This document shows positions 9,414 through 23,299 of a stretch of DNA of 64,000 nucleotides, one piece after another. The DNA lies in assembly GCF_902150065.1 (NCBI RefSeq), contig NC_044001.1:15356439-15420438 (forward strand). Reading direction: 5' to 3'. A model generated the notes under the pieces. The model had not been told where the DNA came from. It worked only from the letters and a program-made list of their open reading frames with translations, and made no database searches. Both the position numbers and the translations under genes were made by a program. Numbering within the stretch: position 1 is the first letter of the stretch; each line of letters begins with the position of its first letter. This DNA comes from Myripristis murdjan. Taxonomy: Eukaryota > Chordata > Actinopteri > Holocentriformes > Holocentridae.

Positions 9414-12400
9414 ATGCAGGTGGATGCTGTTCTTGTTCTGTCCTGTGTTTGCCTCGTGGCCGCAGCTGGGAAGCTGGCCCAGCCGAGGGGTCACAAGCTG
9501 GAGACCTACAAACAAAGCAGGTAATGTCAAGGGACTCATGAATATGCACCATGTCAGAGATGAATAATGCACGTTTACTATCACAACAAGATGTCATGTC
9601 GTCCAAGACAGTTGCTTAAAGAGCTGTTTCGATGCAGATCTGGAGGTGTTTTGTTAAAGGTCTCTCCCCGTAAAGATTTTGCGACGTTCTTATTGATGTT
9701 TCTAGGTTTACACGATGTTGTCCGCTGTTTCCTGTGTCACCTGCGCTGCTCCCTCCCCCTCTGAAATCAGACTTATTCAGAGAGCAGATTGGAGAGCAGA
9801 GAGAGGGAGACCTAAATCCCCACATCTATTTATGTACTATTGGTGAATGCTGTGCTCTGTTGTCCCATAACTGCTATAGGCCAGTGAAAGGATGGTTTGC
9901 CATTGGCAGCAGCTGTAGTCAATGTCAAATTGTGGCATTTATTTAGGCTAATTGCTTCCTTGTTAATACATGCACGGGATTAAACTCTGAGTTTGGGAAA
10001 GTATCCTCAATTCTGCACAATATTAATTAACTTTGCCTTGGCATAAAAAGTGATTATGACCGAAAGTATTGTGGAGGATTGTTGGATGTCATGATGTTTC
10101 ACTGCTGTTAAATCTGCCTTTTTGTTCGTGAAGCAGGGTTTGTGCTAAAACAGCAGCCATGTGAAGAGCTGCAGCCTGACATATTAAATCCCTTTTTACC
10201 CATTGGAGAAAGGAGTGTGACATTTGTTCATTTCAAAAGGCATTCAAGTTGAAAAATAGACTTCAATTATACTGACTCATGTAACCTTGAGAATGTTACA
10301 AGTAAGATGGAAAGTCCTGTAAGGGATCAGACTGTTGGATGGGAAATGTGTGATAACTGCAGTGTTTTAGATGTATTTTCAAAATCTATTTGAAAAGCTG
10401 AATATACAGCAAAATTGTCCAAATTAATTCAAGCCTGAGTGAGATACAATCAACACTATTCATGAGAGTTAATGTAAAACTTGAAGATCATTTTAAACAC
10501 TCATCCCAGAGCCATGTCAGGGGTGGACAAATGACACTTTTCAGCCCCAAAAATAATTGTCCCGTTGGAAAAATCAAAACTTACTTGCACTGGAACTTGC
10601 TGTGTAAAAGCAGTGATGGTATGGGATTTATAAAGCAAAAGGAAGAAATGCTGATCACCCATATGGCTCAGACTCCTTTTGCATCACATCCTTTTCTGCT
10701 ATATGAACATAAATGCGATTTCTACTGTATTGCCTCCGGTTCCAAGTGTGAAACTGCCTTTGCGTTAATCCCTGGCGAAGATGATAAGGTTTTCTCATGC
10801 AGTCAAAGTGCAGCAGCACATGTATGCCGCGAACACAGCTATCAGCTTTGAGTGATTTGCATCCACTTAATGTATCGCACAAACCCTTTCATATCATAAT
10901 CCCTCTGCCATTTCTCCTTTAGATACAGTATCACTTTCACGCTGAAAACTGCGGTTATTTATAGATCTGCGTAAACGACAAATAGCAATCTGCTCGCCAT
11001 TAAGATTCTTGTCTCTTTGGATGAGATGAATGTTTGTGACAGAACGTGAGTGCTGCTTACTACAGACAACAGCACTAAGTGTCAAAACGCATTACAGCAT
11101 AAATCTGATTCACTCAGCTGTTGTGTTGTGTTAAACAATATAGGGATAAAGCGTTTGTTTCCATGAAAGACTCCATGAAATCAGACTCATTTAAAGTGAT
11201 AAGCTCAGCCCTAAGGTGATTAAGAAGATCATTAACTATAAGAGGAGCAAGAATCTAAATACTTTGTGGTAAATCAGTGATGGACAGAAAGCAGCGTTGG
11301 TTTACACTATGTCTTCTTACTTATTTCTTCTTTTTGTTTCAAATCTGCATGACAGATGTTAAGCAATGTTCACATCTGCCTCCTTGCAAGATACTAATAT
11401 TCGGACTAAATCTGAACCTCAAATTACTTCTCTGTAAAAGAAATACCCCTTTATTCACACAACAGCCTTACTCTTTTCTCTGTGTCCCATTTCTCCAGTC
11501 CTAGTCTCAGTGTGAAATTGCAATCTCCATGCATTGAAACCCTCTGGATGCTGCTGGCACGGGTTATGTCAGTTTTCAGAGACTATATCGCTGTTTGTGT
11601 TGAGGAAGGGGAATAGAGAGGAGAACAGGCAGAGTTCAGTATCAGTGTGAGAATAAGTCGATATCCAAGATGAAATCCCTCATGCAACTTTGCTTTTATT
11701 GCGACCACAGCTAATTTCTTTTTCTTGTCAAAAATCCAAACCTGCAGTACCAATTCCTTTAGTATCGCTGTTATTGACAACAGTGATTCAGTGTGGATTT
11801 CATTATTCATGCACATAAAAAAAAATAATACAAAGAGATATAGACATATAGATTGGGTAAAGAAAATAACTTGAAAAAGAAACATGCAGGAGGAGCCAAA
11901 AAATAACACATAAGGGTTTGTCAGGTTGCTCTCCTAAAAAGAAAAAAAAAGAAAAGAAAAGAAAAGAAAAGAAAAAAAAAGCCAATACAAACACACATGA
12001 AAAATCAAAGGAAAAACACAACTACAGCATTGCAACTGTCACTGATCAGATCAGCACAGTATATAGTGTGCTGTTCATACTGGTAGTATAGATAATGGGG
12101 AGGTGTGTGTGTGCAGGGGTCTAGCAGTTAGAATATTCACTCACCTTAAAGTCTTCAGATAAGGTGCAAAACAAAGAACATAACGTATGTTTTAGTGCAA
12201 TTTTACTTATTTATTACTGTTTTTTATGTAGAGTAATATACTGAAATGTATTTATTAATCTGTATTGGTGTGACTGTTTGCTGAATGATTGAGCAGCTGG
12301 CCACTTGTGAATTTCCCTCGGGATGAATAAAGTACATATCTATCTATCTATCTATCTATCTACTGAAAAAAGAAACTCCATGCAGACACTGCTATGCAAT

Positions 12401-12772
12401 ACACTGCACATGACTGGCTGCTGAGCTTTTCAGCCACAGGCCATCATCCAGAGTGCAATGTCAATTATTTTGTCCAAATGAAGATCAGATTCGGGCACTG
12501 TTAATGACAGATGGATCAGGTCGCGAAATCAGCTGGACACCCACATCCCAGCTCAGTGACAAGGTGTGGAGGTAAAATGAGGTGAATATGGAAAGATCAG
12601 ATTTACACATACTGCTTCCACTTGTTCATTCTTAATTATTAATGCAACGTTTACGTCATAAGCCTGGCAAGCATTAAAGAAACAATGCAATGAGCAGACA
12701 CATACAGCAAAGTGCAGGGCAGGAAGTAGCCAATCCTAGCATGTACATGCAATGTACTAAAAAATCTGTCTG

Positions 12773-12825
<53 letters not shown>

Positions 12826-15281
12826 ATAAGGACCAAAATATGACAAAAATGTTGCATTATTAAATAAGAATGAACAAATGGAAATAGAGTTTGGGGAGCT
12901 GATTTTATTTCCCACCATAAAATATGTATAAATTCAATAGTGTGCAGGCTTTTGTTCAGCTGGAGGTTTTTCATAAGCATCTAAAGCATACGTCTGGAGT
13001 GGCAACTCATAGCTCCAACTGTGCATAGGTTAATGTGTGTGAGCTGACCCCTGCTGGAACGCAGCCCATTAACCCTGACCGTCGGCGGCTGTATGGAGAC
13101 GCGCCGCATGTCAGAGCTCCAGAGCAGAAACACAGAGAGAGGAGAGCAGACAGGCAGTCTGTTGTGTGGCGTAGGCAGGCAGTGAGGGGATTGGAGAGGC
13201 ATTTCTGCCAAGAGGATTAGGAACCAGCTGCTGGATGGACAGAGAGGAGTAGCACCCATCGCCCATCAGAGCTCTGCAGCCGTCACCCAGCAAAACCCTG
13301 TTCTGTCGTTCCTCCCCTGCTCTTGTTGTGTTTGTATTCTCTGTGTGTTTGTGCCAAGTCCCTCTCTCCCCCTCTCTCTCTCTCTCTGGCATTTCCTTAA
13401 TGCATGTCTGTGATGGTTGTCAAAGCAATGTGGCTCTGTCTGTCACAGCATGCTCTCCTCTATTAATCCATTTTAGGGTTTTTTGGAATTCATCTTTTTT
13501 TCCCCCTCCTACTTGTGGCCTGAAAAAATGTTGTGTGAAAGACATGTGTACAGATGTAACCCTCTTGAACACTGACACCAGAAAATGGCTGGCCTCCTCC
13601 AAATTGGATGTGTTGGGAAAATGCCCTCTTGGCCTTTGTGTGGCTTGTGGATAAAATGTGTGTGATGTAACCGGATGTATTAGATCTCCTTAGAAAGTGA
13701 GTAGTGTAAAATAAATAAATACATAATAAAAAAAGCAAACTTGCTTTTGCTGGGCTAAATTTATTTTACATTGGGATCATGTGAGCAGTATTACTCATAA
13801 TGTTTTGAAATGAGATATCAACCATTTGTAAAAGTAAGAGTTTGCAGATTGAAGATAGAATGCCGAGGAGTTTATAAATACTTAATATTCTTAATTAAGA
13901 AAATTATAGTCTGCAGTATTTTTTTTTTTTCATTTTCAAAACAGACATATCGCCTTTTGAATATATCTATTTCAGGATATTTTGATATATTTGAATGTGG
14001 AGTCATTCTCAATGCTATTTTATATGCCACATATGACCAGTTTCTTTCAATCTCATATCATATTAACAGGTCAAGAAGAGAGACCTCCAGAATGGAGGGA
14101 GGAGGAAATCACAAGTCTGGAAGGTTAGTTTAAAAGAAAAAAATAAATTATAACCAATATGAAAAGAATATATTTCTAGTTGTAAATTGGACACCCTTTT
14201 CCAATTTAATTGAACATGAAAAACACTGTATTACAATGGTAACTGTAACACCTTCTCTTATTTCTTCCACAGCCCAATTTATAAACGAAGTCCGGACATG
14301 ACCAAATCTCCAATGACAAAATCTGAGCAGCTTCTAAGAATAGACGACCATGATTTCACCATGAGACCAGCATTCGGAGGTGAGAGAGAGCTAACAACTT
14401 CCTGTTTGCGCCTGATGTTGTGTCGGCTCAGATGTTTTCTTAATGAAAGTGTGCTATTGTTAGTTCACACCAGCTCTGCTCATCACAGCAACTTAAGCAG
14501 GGATGCTGCAGAGATCTGGCTCGGTCAATCAGCAGTGGCCGCGGATAAGATCTGCCCGCTGGTCATTGGTCTGGGCCAAACGCTCTTAAAGGCTGAGCTC
14601 TTGGAAGACTTGATGACGCCATTCACACAAGCTGTGCCACAATCTACCAATCTGGCACACAGAGCTCCAGTCTTTCTATCAGGAGTAATACACTCCTCTA
14701 GCATCAATGTACAGTATATACATTTGAGAGGGATTTCATGTAAGCTTTCTGGAGTGTGGGATTAGGCCCAGATAAAGACACACAGGCTGCTTTTTTACTT
14801 TTTTAGAAGATGAAAATGGAATGTCTTTTGTCTTTAATCATCGTTTTAGCTCTATTTTTGCTTTATTTACTGTTACAGCCAAATACCTAGGTATTGTATT
14901 ACATGCATGAAAGCTAAAATAGAAAAAAAAAATGTAACGGCAGTCATTTTCATATGAGCGAGAAACACATGATATGACAGGCTGTTAGTATTGCCATTAA
15001 AAACACACAGAATAACTCTTGTAGTATCATTTTGCTGTGTCACATTCAGACCACCAAGTGCCTCTCAACTGGAAGTAATATATATATATATATATAAAAT
15101 AAAAATAGAGCTGGATGTCATCCACGGCTGCATCAACTTTGATCCATTGTGACCTAATTGTATTTGTGTACTACTGGAGGATGATGCAGAGTAGAAAGGC
15201 TGAAATAGGTCAAAAGTAGAATCCCGGCCAAAGCGGCGCAGTCATGGCACAAGCAAAGCCTCGACTGGTTCTTTTGTAAAC

Positions 15282-15312
<31 letters not shown>

Positions 15313-18300
15313 GCCTGAACTAGTCTCTATATCAGCCATACTGGCTGTTCTGTTGCTTGTGCTGCAACCATAAATAACAAATAGTATCTAAAGAGCCAGT
15401 TTTTTTGCAGAAAAATCATTTTTATTTATTTATTACACATTGCTCGCCAGGGAAATTATGTATCACGATAGATCGGATGCAATCCGACTTGTATTGTGAT
15501 ACTTTGCAATTGCTCTACAGAGCTGACTGAAAATGTATAAATAGATTAAAAGACAACCAACTGCATACCTGCTGGTTAGACTAATAAAATATGCAACATG
15601 TTATATGAGAAATTGGGTGACAAACTGGCTTAAAACATTGGCAAAAAGCAATTTAATTGAATTCATTAATACAGAATTAGCATAGCACATTGAACACAGT
15701 GCACTGAATTACAGATATCGTAACATTATATGAAAATGAAGTGCATAGGCCTGAATGATATGAATCGATCCAAGGGGCTACAGAATCAATACAGTATTGC
15801 AAAAAGTAATATTGTGATATTCAGCTATATCACTTTTTTTGTTTGTTTGTTTGTTTGTTTTTGGCATATCTCTAGTGCTGATGTGATTTTGTTGACTTTC
15901 AGGGCCTCCAATCCCAGTGGGGGTCGACGTTCAGGTGGAAAGTCTTGACACCATCTCCGAGGTGGACATGGTGAGTATGAACAGCTACTTTTATCGTAAT
16001 GTTTTTGTCACTCTATCGCAATTTGGAATGAGAACAGACATGATCTGGTATGGAAATCTTTACCAGATTCGACACCTTTATCTTTCCAGGACTTCACCAT
16101 GACGCTGTATCTGCGTCACTACTGGAAGGACGAGCGGCTGGCGTTCCCCAGCACCAACAACCAGAGCATGACCTTCGACAGCCGGCTTGTTAAAAAGATC
16201 TGGGTCCCTGACATGTTCTTCGTCCACTCCAAGAGGTCCTTCATCCACGACACCACCACGGACAACGTCATGCTGAGGGTCTACCCCGACGGCAACGTGC
16301 TCTACAGCCTCAGGTAGCACGCCAAGCCTTTCATCTTTCCTTTTTAGTCCATAAGCACAGGCTCACACCTCACCTCTCTGTGCAGACAGTTAACAGTTTT
16401 ACCCTCAGGCATTTATGACTCTGCCAAAACGCCAACACGCACAAGCTTTAATCCTTGAAGACATTAACGACACAGTGAAGCATCTGAAAAGTATGCAGTT
16501 CTTTCAAAATGTTCTGAGGTGAATATAATCAAGGGGCTTTTTGTGCCTTGTCAATTGCTTTAAAGGGAACACATTGCCAGTGTCAAGGGTGATTTTATAT
16601 CACTGTGAGGTACAATGTTTTGAGCATTAGTTTAAATTCCGGTTGAAGGCTCCATCCAACAGCAGCAGCATCAGAAACGCCATGTAAAGCCATATAAACC
16701 ATGCAACAAAAACATATTAGAGCAATAATAGGAAAGGTAGTGTTGTCATTTTGCTGTGGAGCAGTTTCTTATGGCCATTGAATCAAGCAAATCAGAGGAA
16801 CTGTAGTACTAATTTTTGTACAAAATTAGAAAATGGGTCGATGAGTAAATGGGTTAAAAATCATTGGTTATGAAACAAATGGTCATCCATCACGTTCACC
16901 CGTGCCTCTCTTTCCTGTGTCACAGCTGTAAAAATGTCAGATGTCAGATGTGACACCATCAAAATGGATGAATCCAAATCCAAATAAATAAAGAAAGAAA
17001 TGTGAATAAATGAGTGTGCATTGGTGAAATATTACGCATGAAATGGTGTGAGGAACCTATATTGTGCTTACTATAAGGAAAACATTTCACCAACAACTTG
17101 CAAATAAAAATTCATGATGTCGTAAGGAAAAGGATTTACCATAGCCTTTTTGATAGTAGCATCATATTTTACATTCTTGTGTGATATATAGATGATGTGT
17201 GTTGTTTTAATGTCAGTATTTGTTTCTTTATTAAGATGGGATCTCAAAGGAAAACAGCAGTAGAGTTGTGGCTCTTCTGCACAATAGGAGTGTGCTTTGG
17301 TGGCTGTGTTTTGAGAGGAGAAATGTGTCAGATCAATTAAGAAAAAGTGTAAAAAGAGTCAGTCAGAGCACCACATCCTGCGATCTCACACAAATGCCCT
17401 TCTGGCAAGCTCAAGACACACCACACAGTGCACACACAGTCCTATTCCCCTTACTTGTTCTGTTTATGTTGAGCAAGCAAAATACCCTGATTAGAAATTG
17501 TTTAATCCCTCTAAACCTAATTAGAAGTCTTTTATCCTCGTCAGTGTGAAAAAGGGATGAAGAAAAGTGTTGCTGTTTTTTCTGCAGAGTCACCGTCACG
17601 GCCATGTGCAACATGGACCTCAGCCGCTTTCCTCTGGACACACAAACCTGCTCGCTGGAGATAGAGAGCTGTGAGTACATCTATCAGTATGTAAAGAAAT
17701 ACCTACATTATTTCAACAATACACTTTTTGTGTTGTGTTTATTGGTTTATTATTGGCTTTTCATGCATTCTACTGCAGTTCACCAAAGTCCACTGTGGAT
17801 TTACAGAGCAGCAGTTCTGTTCAGAGTTGATCTGATGCAGTTGTGCTTGCACACACATTTCCCCCTCAGATGCATACACAGATGACGACCTGATGCTGTA
17901 CTGGAAGAAAGGTAACGAATCCTTAAACACCGACGACAGGATATCTCTGTCCCAGTTCCTCATCCAGAAGTTTCACACCACAACCAAGCTGGCTTTCTAC
18001 AGCAGCACAGGTAATCCACGACACAACAACACAAACACACTTAATGAGTAGGCACAGCACACTGAATACATTATGCAAATCGACCAACCGTGTACGGGCA
18101 CACACGCTGCGTGCAGACAATGTGTGATGTGCAGACGAGATCACAGCTGAGGATACAGCTTCCATCAAACCCTGTTTTGTGTTATAGATTTTCTCAACTA
18201 AGGGGCCAGATACCTCTTACATGTAACAGTGGTTAAAAAGAATGTAATATTTTACTCTCATTCTCAAAAAAAATTAAAAAAATCAAAAATCAAACAAAAG

Positions 18301-21300
18301 AAAAGAACAAATTAATAAAAATGTAGTAATAATAATCATGGTACTCTATCCCTGTCAAAATGGTTGGCAACTTCTTTTTCATGTTTGGAGTATTTATAAA
18401 TCATATCAGCAGGTGGCGTGTGATGTTCTGTGTGTAATGCTGGCAACATTTCTCCCTCCCAGGCTGGTACAATCGTCTGTACATCCACTTCACCCTGCGG
18501 CGCCATATCTTCTTCTTCCTGCTGCAGACCTACTTCCCTGCCACCCTGATGGTCATGCTGTCCTGGGTTTCCTTCTGGATCGACCGCCGGGCCGTCCCGG
18601 CCAGGGTCCCTTTAGGTAGCGGAGAATCTCCCTGTCAGGGAAACCTAGTGCTGTCATAAAATCTTCCACTGACTTTGAAATCAAGTCCAGCTCAAGTGTG
18701 AGGAATTAAAGAATAGTCATGAAATATATAAGAAGAGGAATCAGAATCAGCGTTATTGTAACGACAGCAGTTCATCAGCATGTTCAGTGTCTAATGAGGA
18801 GGAAGGCAAGCCTCTGGCCCCAGAAGAGCCTCAGTCCTTCTAGGAAGTTTGCTGTTAAGTCCTGAGGTCATGTCTGTAGTTTTGCGATGTTTTTGTTTCT
18901 ATCAGTGAGCTTCCACTTTCCTTTATTTCCATTTTGCTGAAGGAGCTCATCTGGGTGTGGCATACTGCCATGATTTTCCTAGCTGTTCTTTTGTGACAGA
19001 CAGTACTGATATTTGTCCTGGTTAGACCTCTGTTCATTTCCTCATGTTGCTGTGAAAAATCCTTTTAAAGCTGATATGCACTGATGATTGGCATCCAGCT
19101 GCATGTGTGACCTGTGCCTCTGTGGTTGGATTTTTTTTAAATGTCATTTTTCATGCAGGTTTTCCATTATTTTGTCCACCCTATGTACATTTGCACATAC
19201 AAGTAGTTCATCTTGAAGGATTGCTGCTGTAGGTAACATTGAATGTAAAGACAAGACAAAAATAATAATAAAAAAAAAACAGCTGTATAAAAATGAGAAG
19301 TAATACACAAGTATCCATGATATAGATAGTATATAGAAAACAAAAAAAAAGCATGATGGAGAGCAGAGAGTTAGTCCTGCAGCCACAGGATCTGCACTGC
19401 AGCCTCCATGTCAGCAAACCTTTGCTCTGCTGAAGTGTCTTTGAGCAATAAAGAAACTCTGTGCTAGCTGGAGGGCTGCAGTGCTCTTGCTGACTCTGAC
19501 CTCTGACCTTTCTGTGGAAAAGAAAAAAAAATGATTATGAACCTGGATGAACACATAAGCCAGCAAATAAACAAATTGTTGCTCAAGAGTGAGATAAAAA
19601 TTTAAATCAGCACATACAAGTTTTATGAACTGCTGTTTCGTTTTTGGTTTTGTCTTTCCAACACTGATGATGATGATGATGCCAGGCGTCTCTAAAATGT
19701 GTGTATCCTCCACTCCAGGCATCACCACGGTGCTGACTATGTCCACCATCATCACGGGGGTCAACGCCTCCATGCCCCGAGTCTCCTACATCAAGGCAGT
19801 GGACATCTACCTCTGGGTCAGTTTTGTCTTTGTCTTCTTGTCGGTGATAGAGTACGCAGCGGTCAACTACCTGTCCACTGTGCAGGAGAGGAAAGAGAGG
19901 AAACTACGGGAGAGAGTAAGTGCTATTTTTTTCAAAGGATGTTGTTTTTCTACATATATGAATTACTTGCAATAAAAAAACACTTTACCTTTAACAAGCT
20001 GATCTTTGCATCTAGACAGATTAAATGGTCTATTCACTGTCTGCAGTTCTTCACATCTCCAGCCAGTGTCATGATTTCTTACAGTAGTTTATATACCACA
20101 TGTAATGGTTAGTACTGCCTTGCACAGTCTGTGTTTCACATTATAGCATGAGAGAGTGACAGCAGTGGTCAGCACGTTTTCACTAAAGATTAGACAGTAG
20201 TGAGATGACTGCATTTGCAGGAAGAGATAATCATCCCCAGTTTAGAGTCCAAAGGGGAAGTTTTGACTGTAAACAGGAGGAAGGTTATCTACAATGGTGA
20301 CACAAGCTGTGGATTAACTGTAATGTGGAAGAGGGTATTCCACAAGCTGTGGGGAAAAGAACAACACTCGGAAATGGAAAGTGTGGGATAAAATTCAAAA
20401 CAACAAGTGGACAGTGGAGTGGAAGTGCTTGGTGCATCAAAACAAAGTGGAGCAGATTCACATTCAAAATGCCTAATGTTTACTTGTGATGCATGACAAG
20501 AGAGCAGTGAAAACGACTTTTACTGTATTTATTTTGGTGGATGTTTCAGCACCATGGACAGAGAATGGAAGTCTAATTATCATCACCCATTTGTTTACAC
20601 ATATAAAATAAAGAAATGCATTGACTTACATGCTAATTTCTAAGTACTAAGGCTCGACCATCCTGGCTGATTTCAGTCTCCAAAAACATGTTTGGATTAA
20701 TTTGTCACCTACAATCATGGACATCATTTTTACTGTCTGTTCATTCATCTAAAGCAGCTGGGAAAATGTTCTTCCATAACACAGTGTTGAAAATAATGGA
20801 GGAACGAAAATTTACTGACAGGCCAGAGGTCTATTTTCTTCTCATAGACAAATAAGCCTGAAGGAGTGCATATTGTATTTCTATCGTGTGTATAACCCTG
20901 ATTCCAAGGTGTGGCAGCTGCCGCACCTTGGAAAGTGTGAAGCAGTGTTGAAGGCGGAGTCAGGAATGCTGAGAGGATTTGCTGCTAAGATCCATGTTTC
21001 TAAGATCAGCGCCTTATGCAATGAAACAAAAGGTAGAGCGAGAGCCAGACAGACTTTTAGAAGAAAAAAATCGCACAACTGGTGAAGCCCTGTGAATGGA
21101 AACCTTAGCTGGAGGGAAGAAATACAGCAAGTTAGACATGAGCCGTGACTATCAGCAGATTGTGCTTGAGGAGGAATCAAGGAAGTATGTAACTATGAAT
21201 ACGCACTAGAGGTTATTAACATCTAAGTGTCAGCTCCAGTCCTGACATTTTCCTGCTGCAGGGAGCTGACAGTGTGGCAGAGTATCTAGACATAGCCGTG

Positions 21301-23299
21301 ACGGGAAAAACTGACACAGACCACATCAAACCATTACTCTTGCAGAAACTAGAAGATGCAGGTCTACACTCAAAAGGGAGAAAATGTCAGTTTATAGGGA
21401 GGGAAGTCACATTTTGTGGACATTATGTGGACACTATGGTGCTGTATCCATTACCAGCAAAGGTAAAAACAGTGCAGGACGGGCCAGCACCTACATCTAT
21501 TCTTCCTCTATTCTTCTATTCTATTATTAAATTCCTGCCAAATCTCTCTACCTTGCTGGCACCAAGCAGCCACAGCTGTTAAAGCAAACTGCACCTACTG
21601 TACCTCCGAGGGCCTAAGCGCTGTGGGACAGATGCCAAAAACATGAAAATCTCAATTTTAATTATCGTATTGAGAAACCGTTCACTGTGTGAGTGAAAGC
21701 TGGTTTCTGATCTGAATTTTGATAGTTGAGCCACCGCTCTGTTAATTTTCACGTAATGACTGTGGATTATGAACAGATGTCACCTTTCAGCATATCCAGG
21801 ACAGTTGTGCAAGTTTAATTTTAAGACTTAATTTTAAGTCTCTTTGTCAAGGCCTTAAAAAGACTTAGATTAGATTACGGTACATAGAATAAGGAACAAC
21901 TAAAAACATGTTTGTTTTTAGTTGCAAATTATACAATTCTTCCTAATGACCTGCTGTATTTTCTATATATTCTTGCAAATATTTTCACTGCAATATAAAT
22001 TACAGTTGTAGACAGTGGTGACAGTTGTTAGCCTAACTTCAGTCGAGAAATTTAGATCCATCCAGGTCTGTGATGATGAGACAATTCTTTAATATTTGAA
22101 TTTTTTCCTGTTTGGTTATAAAATAACAGTGCGCCTAGATATGAACCACATGATGACAGAGTGCTAAAAATTTTAAAAAGGTCAAAGAGAAAATGACACA
22201 AACCATGTCTGGGGGTCCACAACATAACACCTCTGTTCATTTTGAGCTTAAAGTTCAAATACGCAGACTGGAATACATAAATTATCAACAAAATGTTCAA
22301 ATTTGACCCAACTTCACCAGGGAATCAATGTAAAAGCTCTCTGGAGGCTGATGTTGAGAAGCGAAAATGGGAGTTGTGTGGTCTCGTCTTTTAGTTCTTG
22401 TTAAAATTCTAGTTGCATGTAATGGATGCAAATGAGAAACAGCTTTTCAGTTAAAGTGAGAATTCAGAGGCAGATGACAAGAATGACCTAATTTTTGAAA
22501 AACATTTCTAAACCGGTAGAAACAAGAATTAATCATTCATATGCATTTCCAGTAAACAGATACATTTTTTTTTTTTTTTTCTAAATTGGCTCAGTTTCAT
22601 CTGCCCTCACGCTATGTGAAATTATTTTCGGGACTATAGCTTGTGTACTACACTGCAGTCGTACCCCCAATTCTTCATCTGCCAAATGTTGCGGCATATG
22701 GAACCAAATTGCCCACATACCCTCAGGAGCATTTCCTGCATAAACATCCTCCTTTAAATGTTTCATGCCAAAGTTATTCTGAAGCCCGGAGCGTTTTGAC
22801 AAAAATAATAACCATTAGATTTCAGAGGACAAACTAATATGTATGATGATATTCTTATTTTTGAAAGCTTTACTTTGATTTTGAACGAACAGGATGTAAT
22901 GTGAGCTGTACTGAATTTCAAAGTGATTCTTGTTTACTCATATCATCCGCACATTTTTTTAACGTTGTGTTTTCTTCTCACACCGGTCCAACTTAGCTGC
23001 CATGTACATGCGGCATTGGAAACCCTGACGAGATGATGATTGACCCCCAGATCACAGGCTATGGGTCCATGGATGTCAACACCACGGGGACTTATGGGAT
23101 GCCGGAGAACGGTGGCCGCCAGGAGCGAATGTTGGCCCAGGTGGCGCTGAATGACCCCCAGATTACAGGGCAGGTGAAGGCGTCCAGGGGCTATGTGAAC
23201 ATTTGGATAGACACCCATGCTATAGACAAATACTCACGGGTCGTCTTTCCTGGAGCGTACGTTCTCTTTAACATCATCTACTGGTCCATCTACTCATAA
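9414..23299 (+). CDS. gabrr1: GABA-A receptor rho1 subunit
   Basis: Role: rho subunit of pentameric GABA-gated chloride channels (formerly GABA-C), best known from retina. Coding exons: 9414-9520, 14070-14123, 14273-14379, 15903-15970, 16090-16313, 17588-17670, 17870-18010, 18463-18615, 19719-19915, 22997-23299. All have GT/AG borders and consistent phases (1,437 nt, 478 aa; human GABRR1 is 479). The start follows an in-frame TGA by one codon and opens a signal peptide ([19 protein letters not shown]). Other marks are [20 protein letters not shown], the 68-bp exon with [18 protein letters not shown], a Cys-loop (C194-C208, [15 protein letters not shown]), loop C FYSSTGWYNRLY, M1 about 276-298, M2 [21 protein letters not shown]3 [15 protein letters not shown] and the C-terminal M4 ending [11 protein letters not shown]. 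rho1 is preferred over rho2 from the N-terminal exon-3 sequence, the MPENG motif in the M3-M4 loop and the position next to pm20d2. The M3-M4 loop holds DPQITG twice. Confidence 0.96.
11930..11982. repeat. (GAAAA)n-like purine-rich repeat
   Basis: AAAAGAAAAG-type pentamers in gabrr1 intron 1. The opposite strand reads as a Phe-rich open frame, which is an artefact. Confidence 0.85.
12190..12361 (+). mobile_element. LINE 3'-end fragment with (TATC)n tail
   Basis: GTGAATTTCCCTCGGGATGA followed by ATAAAGTACATATC and (TATC)n is the characteristic 3' terminus of abundant CR1/L2/Rex-type fish LINEs (or SINEs sharing that tail). The 5' border is uncertain and no coding part is left. It sits in gabrr1 intron 1. 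A related tail in the opposite orientation is at about 29,870-30,140. Confidence 0.6.
12761..12826. repeat. (TCTA)n microsatellite
   Basis: About 15 tetranucleotide units after CTGTCTGTCTATC, in gabrr1 intron 1. It resembles the retrotransposon tail repeat 400 bp upstream but lacks the preceding LINE terminus. Confidence 0.9.
15060..15110. repeat. (TA)n and A/T-rich tract
   Basis: Short pure TATATA run in gabrr1 intron 3; a second A-run of about 23 lies at 15,289-15,312. Confidence 0.8.
18736..18765 (-). mobile_element. Antisense LINE tail-like fragment
   Basis: GGAATCAGAATCAGCGTTATT resembles the reverse complement of the AATAAAGCTGATTCTGATTC terminus of common teleost LINEs. Only the tail is recognisable and the extent of the element to the right (possibly to about 19,450) is uncertain. 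Confidence 0.35.
20930..21600 (+). mobile_element. Ty3/gypsy-like LTR retrotransposon fossil (pol fragment)
   Basis: Translated pieces resemble Ty3/gypsy pol: a segment like the conserved region ahead of reverse transcriptase, followed by the latter half of reverse transcriptase with the [21 protein letters not shown] signature and the start of the connection region. No LTRs, gag, integrase or primer-binding site were seen, so it is a fragment. It is broken, with several breaks, and looks old. It lies in the last intron of gabrr1 in the sense direction. Confidence 0.7.

Noticed and set aside
10462-10851. 129-aa open frame in gabrr1 intron 1
   Set aside because: No recognisable domain, ordinary A/T-rich intron context, no splice or promoter support; chance frame.
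12100-12175. tRNA-like gene near the LINE tail (CAGGGGTCTAGCAGTTAGAA)
   Set aside because: No cloverleaf with proper T-arm and anticodon stem could be drawn; at most a SINE remnant.
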